DNA of 7,633 nt from Pseudomonadota bacterium (lineage in GTDB: Bacteria > Pseudomonadota > Gammaproteobacteria > Steroidobacterales > Rariloculaceae), in assembly GCA_009843005.1 (NCBI GenBank), contig VYEH01000156.1, forward strand, positions 1 to 7,633, in the 5' to 3' direction. The position numbers and the translations under genes were made by a program. This document shows positions 6,368-7,633 of the stretch, in pieces; positions within the stretch are counted from its first letter, which is position 1, and each line of letters starts with the position of its first letter. A model generated the notes under the pieces. That model was given only the letters and a program-made list of their open reading frames with translations, made no database searches and was not told where the DNA came from.

Positions 6368-7384
6368 CTATTCCCCCCACGTACATTCATAGGGCCTGAC
6401 CACTTCACCGGGACGCCATACCCAGTGTCGCTCCAGCGATACCGGTTCGGTAAAGACTTCCGAGTCCGTAACCGTCATCGCGTATTCGAGCCGGCTGCCG
6501 TCCTCGGTGGGCGTGAACCGTTCTACGATGCTCATGGCGTCGCCCTGTGGAATGCCTTCCTTGTCGAAATACATCCAGTCGATATCCGATGTCTCCACGA
6601 CCAGCGTCGAATCCTCCCAACGGCCCTGCGAGTAGCCAAGGAGCGACTTTTCGCGCGCCTCGCCCGATTGTGCATCGCCCATATGAATTGTTCGAACGGT
6701 GTCGTATTCCTCGATCCGCAGCACGACGTCGGTGCCTGCCTCTACGAACTCGATCGGGTACGGCTGCTCCATGATCGTCGGCATCCCCTTGGGCTCACAT
6801 TCCGAGCCGGCTATGGGCACCCATTGGGATTGGGCGATTCGAGCGGCTTCGGTCAGGGGATAGTCACCTGGCCAGAAGCCTGGCGTATTGCTGTGCGGAT
6901 CATCGCCGTCCGTGCTCCAGACACGGAATATCGTGTTGTCATCCGATACGGTCCCGCCTGCCATCAAATTGTGATCCGTACCCACCGCTGTCTCTTCCCA
7001 GCGTGGAGTGCTGCGGGATCCGAGGACAATCTCCCGTCCTCCCACCAGCACGTTGCTGACGGTCATTCGGGGTGCGCCGCTCCTGGCGGGCGACCCGGCC
7101 ACCCGGATGGACTCGCCCGGTGGGATGAATTCCTCGGTAATTCCCATCCGGCTCAGGATACTGAGCGACGACCCTTCAACACTCCATACCGTTTCCGTCC
7201 CGTCGGCGTCGGTTGATCGCACCGAGAAGCGAATGTGAGGATTGGCCCACAGGACGCTGATCACTTCGCCCTCGACTTCGACAACCTGACTACGGTCGAA
7301 CTCCACGAACGCGTGATGCGCCAGGACGTGGGAGCACAAAAGCATGCCGATAGCGAGTAATGGGAATCTCCTCCTTCTATTCAT
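6368..7384 (-). CDS. Secreted DUF6152 family protein with extra C-terminal domain
   Basis: A predicted periplasmic protein of 338 residues and unknown function. MNRRRRF plus a hydrophobic run (8-21) and VLA-HH make a Sec signal with probable cleavage after Ala22. No lipobox is present: the only cysteine there follows leucine. Residues 22-115 match the DUF6152 pattern as I know it: AHHAFVEFD, the VEVEGEVISVLWANPHIRF strand pair (35-53), and a WSVEGSS turn. The second half (about 205-338), with RTIHMGD, GYSQGRWEDSTLVVET (250-265), VERF, and a closing YECTW, resembles a domain common in secreted proteins of Acidobacteria and Proteobacteria, typically ending near a YEC motif. Cys196 and Cys334 could form a disulfide. 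The start at 7384 is chosen over the ATG at 7399, because a GGAGG at 7393-7397 overlaps the upstream ATG and is well spaced for the downstream one. It is the first gene of the - strand unit with the P450. Function is not assigned. Confidence 0.82.
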   Translation of the reverse strand: MNRRRRFPLLAIGMLLCSHVLAHHAFVEFDRSQVVEVEGEVISVLWANPHIRFSVRSTDADGTETVWSVEGSSLSILSRMGITEEFIPPGESIRVAGSPARSGAPRMTVSNVLVGGREIVLGSRSTPRWEETAVGTDHNLMAGGTVSDDNTIFRVWSTDGDDPHSNTPGFWPGDYPLTEAARIAQSQWVPIAGSECEPKGMPTIMEQPYPIEFVEAGTDVVLRIEEYDTVRTIHMGDAQSGEAREKSLLGYSQGRWEDSTLVVETSDIDWMYFDKEGIPQGDAMSIVERFTPTEDGSRLEYAMTVTDSEVFTEPVSLERHWVWRPGEVVRPYECTWGE

Positions 7385-7392
7385 TTTCTGTT

Positions 7393-7397
7393 CCTCC
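7393..7397 (-). promoter_or_regulatory. Shine-Dalgarno GGAGG that decides the DUF6152 start
   Basis: GGAGG on the - strand lies eight bases before the ATG at 7384. It overlaps the in-frame ATG at 7399-7397, which therefore cannot be the main start. The shorter start also gives a cleaner signal peptide beginning MNRRRRF. Confidence 0.75.
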
Positions 7398-7448
7398 ATT
7401 GCGTCTGCAGGTTTGCCGGCCTGGATCAGGCTCTGCTAATTGTTCGAT

Positions 7449-7465
7449 GGTGCCCTGCTGGCACC
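7449..7465. repeat. Perfect inverted repeat, possible operator
   Basis: GGTGCC and GGCACC flank a five-base loop, giving a perfect palindrome with 6 bp arms in the gap between the divergent DUF6152 and signal-peptide genes. Neither strand has a T-run after it, so a terminator is unlikely. Its place, 64 bases upstream of the DUF6152 start and just before a possible + strand promoter, suits a dimeric regulator binding site. A chance hairpin in a transcript leader cannot be excluded. Confidence 0.4.
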
Positions 7466-7476
7466 GTAATTGAAAG

Positions 7477-7504
7477 TTGCTCGCCTGCGTCATTTGTTTA
7501 TAAG
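7477..7504 (+). promoter_or_regulatory. Possible sigma70-type promoter for the rightward gene
   Basis: A -10-like TATAAG (7499-7504, five of six consensus bases) is preceded, with a 16-base spacer, by a weak TTGCTC -35 (three of six). A better TTGAAA at 7470-7475 is 23 bases away, too far. The predicted start near 7511 would leave a leader of about 60 bases before the ATG at 7571. The surrounding bases are richer in A and T than the rest of the window. No convincing promoter was seen for the - strand unit, although TTATAA at 7498-7503 reads the same on both strands. Confidence 0.3.
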
Positions 7505-7557
7505 ACGGTTTGGAAGGCAATATTGGGAATGAGAGCGTGTCAAATAAAGTATTGGAC

Positions 7558-7561
7558 GGAG
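7558..7561 (+). promoter_or_regulatory. Shine-Dalgarno GGAG for the partial rightward gene
   Basis: GGAG lies nine bases before the ATG at 7571 and fits that start better than the in-frame ATG at 7577, which would be 15 bases away. Confidence 0.5.
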
Positions 7562-7570
7562 AACCCATCA

Positions 7571-7633
7571 ATGCGAATGAGGACCACGGGACTCCATAGT
7601 TTTACAGTCGCCATCGCAGCGGCTTCTCTGATG
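7571..7633 (+). CDS. Start of an exported protein, truncated by the window end
   Basis: Twenty-one codons run open to the last base. They read M-R-M-R-T-T-G-L-H-S-F-T, then VAIAAASLM. Two arginines followed by a small-residue hydrophobic stretch is the n- and h-region of a Sec signal peptide, so the product is probably exported. A GGAG ribosome-binding site precedes it and a possible promoter lies further upstream. It is transcribed away from the DUF6152-P450 unit. Outer-membrane receptors often begin like this, but nothing visible identifies the family. An overlapping open frame on the opposite strand (7377-7571) has no supporting features. Confidence 0.55.
   Translation, partial: MRMRTTGLHSFTVAIAAASLM

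Noticed and set aside
6350..7216. 288-codon open frame on the + strand
   Set aside because: It is antisense to the DUF6152 gene. The - strand product has a signal peptide and family motifs; this one has none.
7385..7399. Upstream ATG start for the DUF6152 protein
   Set aside because: It overlaps the GGAGG that serves the ATG at 7384, and it would add acidic residues in front of a good signal peptide.
7377..7571. 64-codon open frame on the - strand in the divergent gap
   Set aside because: It overlaps the start of the DUF6152 gene and its ribosome-binding site, and its translation shows no recognisable domain or signal.

Overview
This 7.6 kb window of fairly GC-rich DNA reads as Pseudomonadota (Proteobacteria). 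The P450, the DUF6152 protein and the Tat-exported PhoD-like enzyme all fit, and a gammaproteobacterium or an alphaproteobacterium is the likeliest guess; the sequence does not settle it. Genes are tightly packed. I see no tRNA, rRNA, CRISPR array, insertion sequence or long repeat.

Region 1 (1-5124, + strand) holds five closely spaced co-directional genes that look like one operon. They are a 5'-truncated isocitrate/isopropylmalate-type dehydrogenase, an Asp/Glu/hydantoin-racemase-fold protein, a four-carbon acid-sugar kinase (OtnK type, DUF1537), a class II aldolase-family decarboxylase (OtnC type) and a Tat-exported PhoD-like metallophosphatase. OtnK and OtnC are the established lower half of threonate/erythronate catabolism: 3-oxo-tetronate is phosphorylated, then decarboxylated to dihydroxyacetone phosphate. 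The usual upper enzymes (LtnD or DenD dehydrogenase and OtnI isomerase) are not in the window. A beta-hydroxyacid dehydrogenase of another superfamily and a racemase-fold protein lacking the second catalytic cysteine sit where they would be expected. This is the most interesting feature of the window: a possible variant acid-sugar pathway.

Region 2 (5185-7384, - strand) converges on region 1 across a 60 bp gap. It is a two-gene unit: a secreted DUF6152 protein with an added C-terminal domain, then, 16 bp later, a bacterial class I cytochrome P450 with an atypical I-helix oxygen-activation motif. No ferredoxin or reductase is visible beside it.

Region 3 (7385-7633) is a relatively AT-rich divergent intergenic stretch with a perfect 6-bp-arm palindrome and a possible promoter, followed by the first 21 codons of a + strand gene that starts like a secretion signal and runs off the window.
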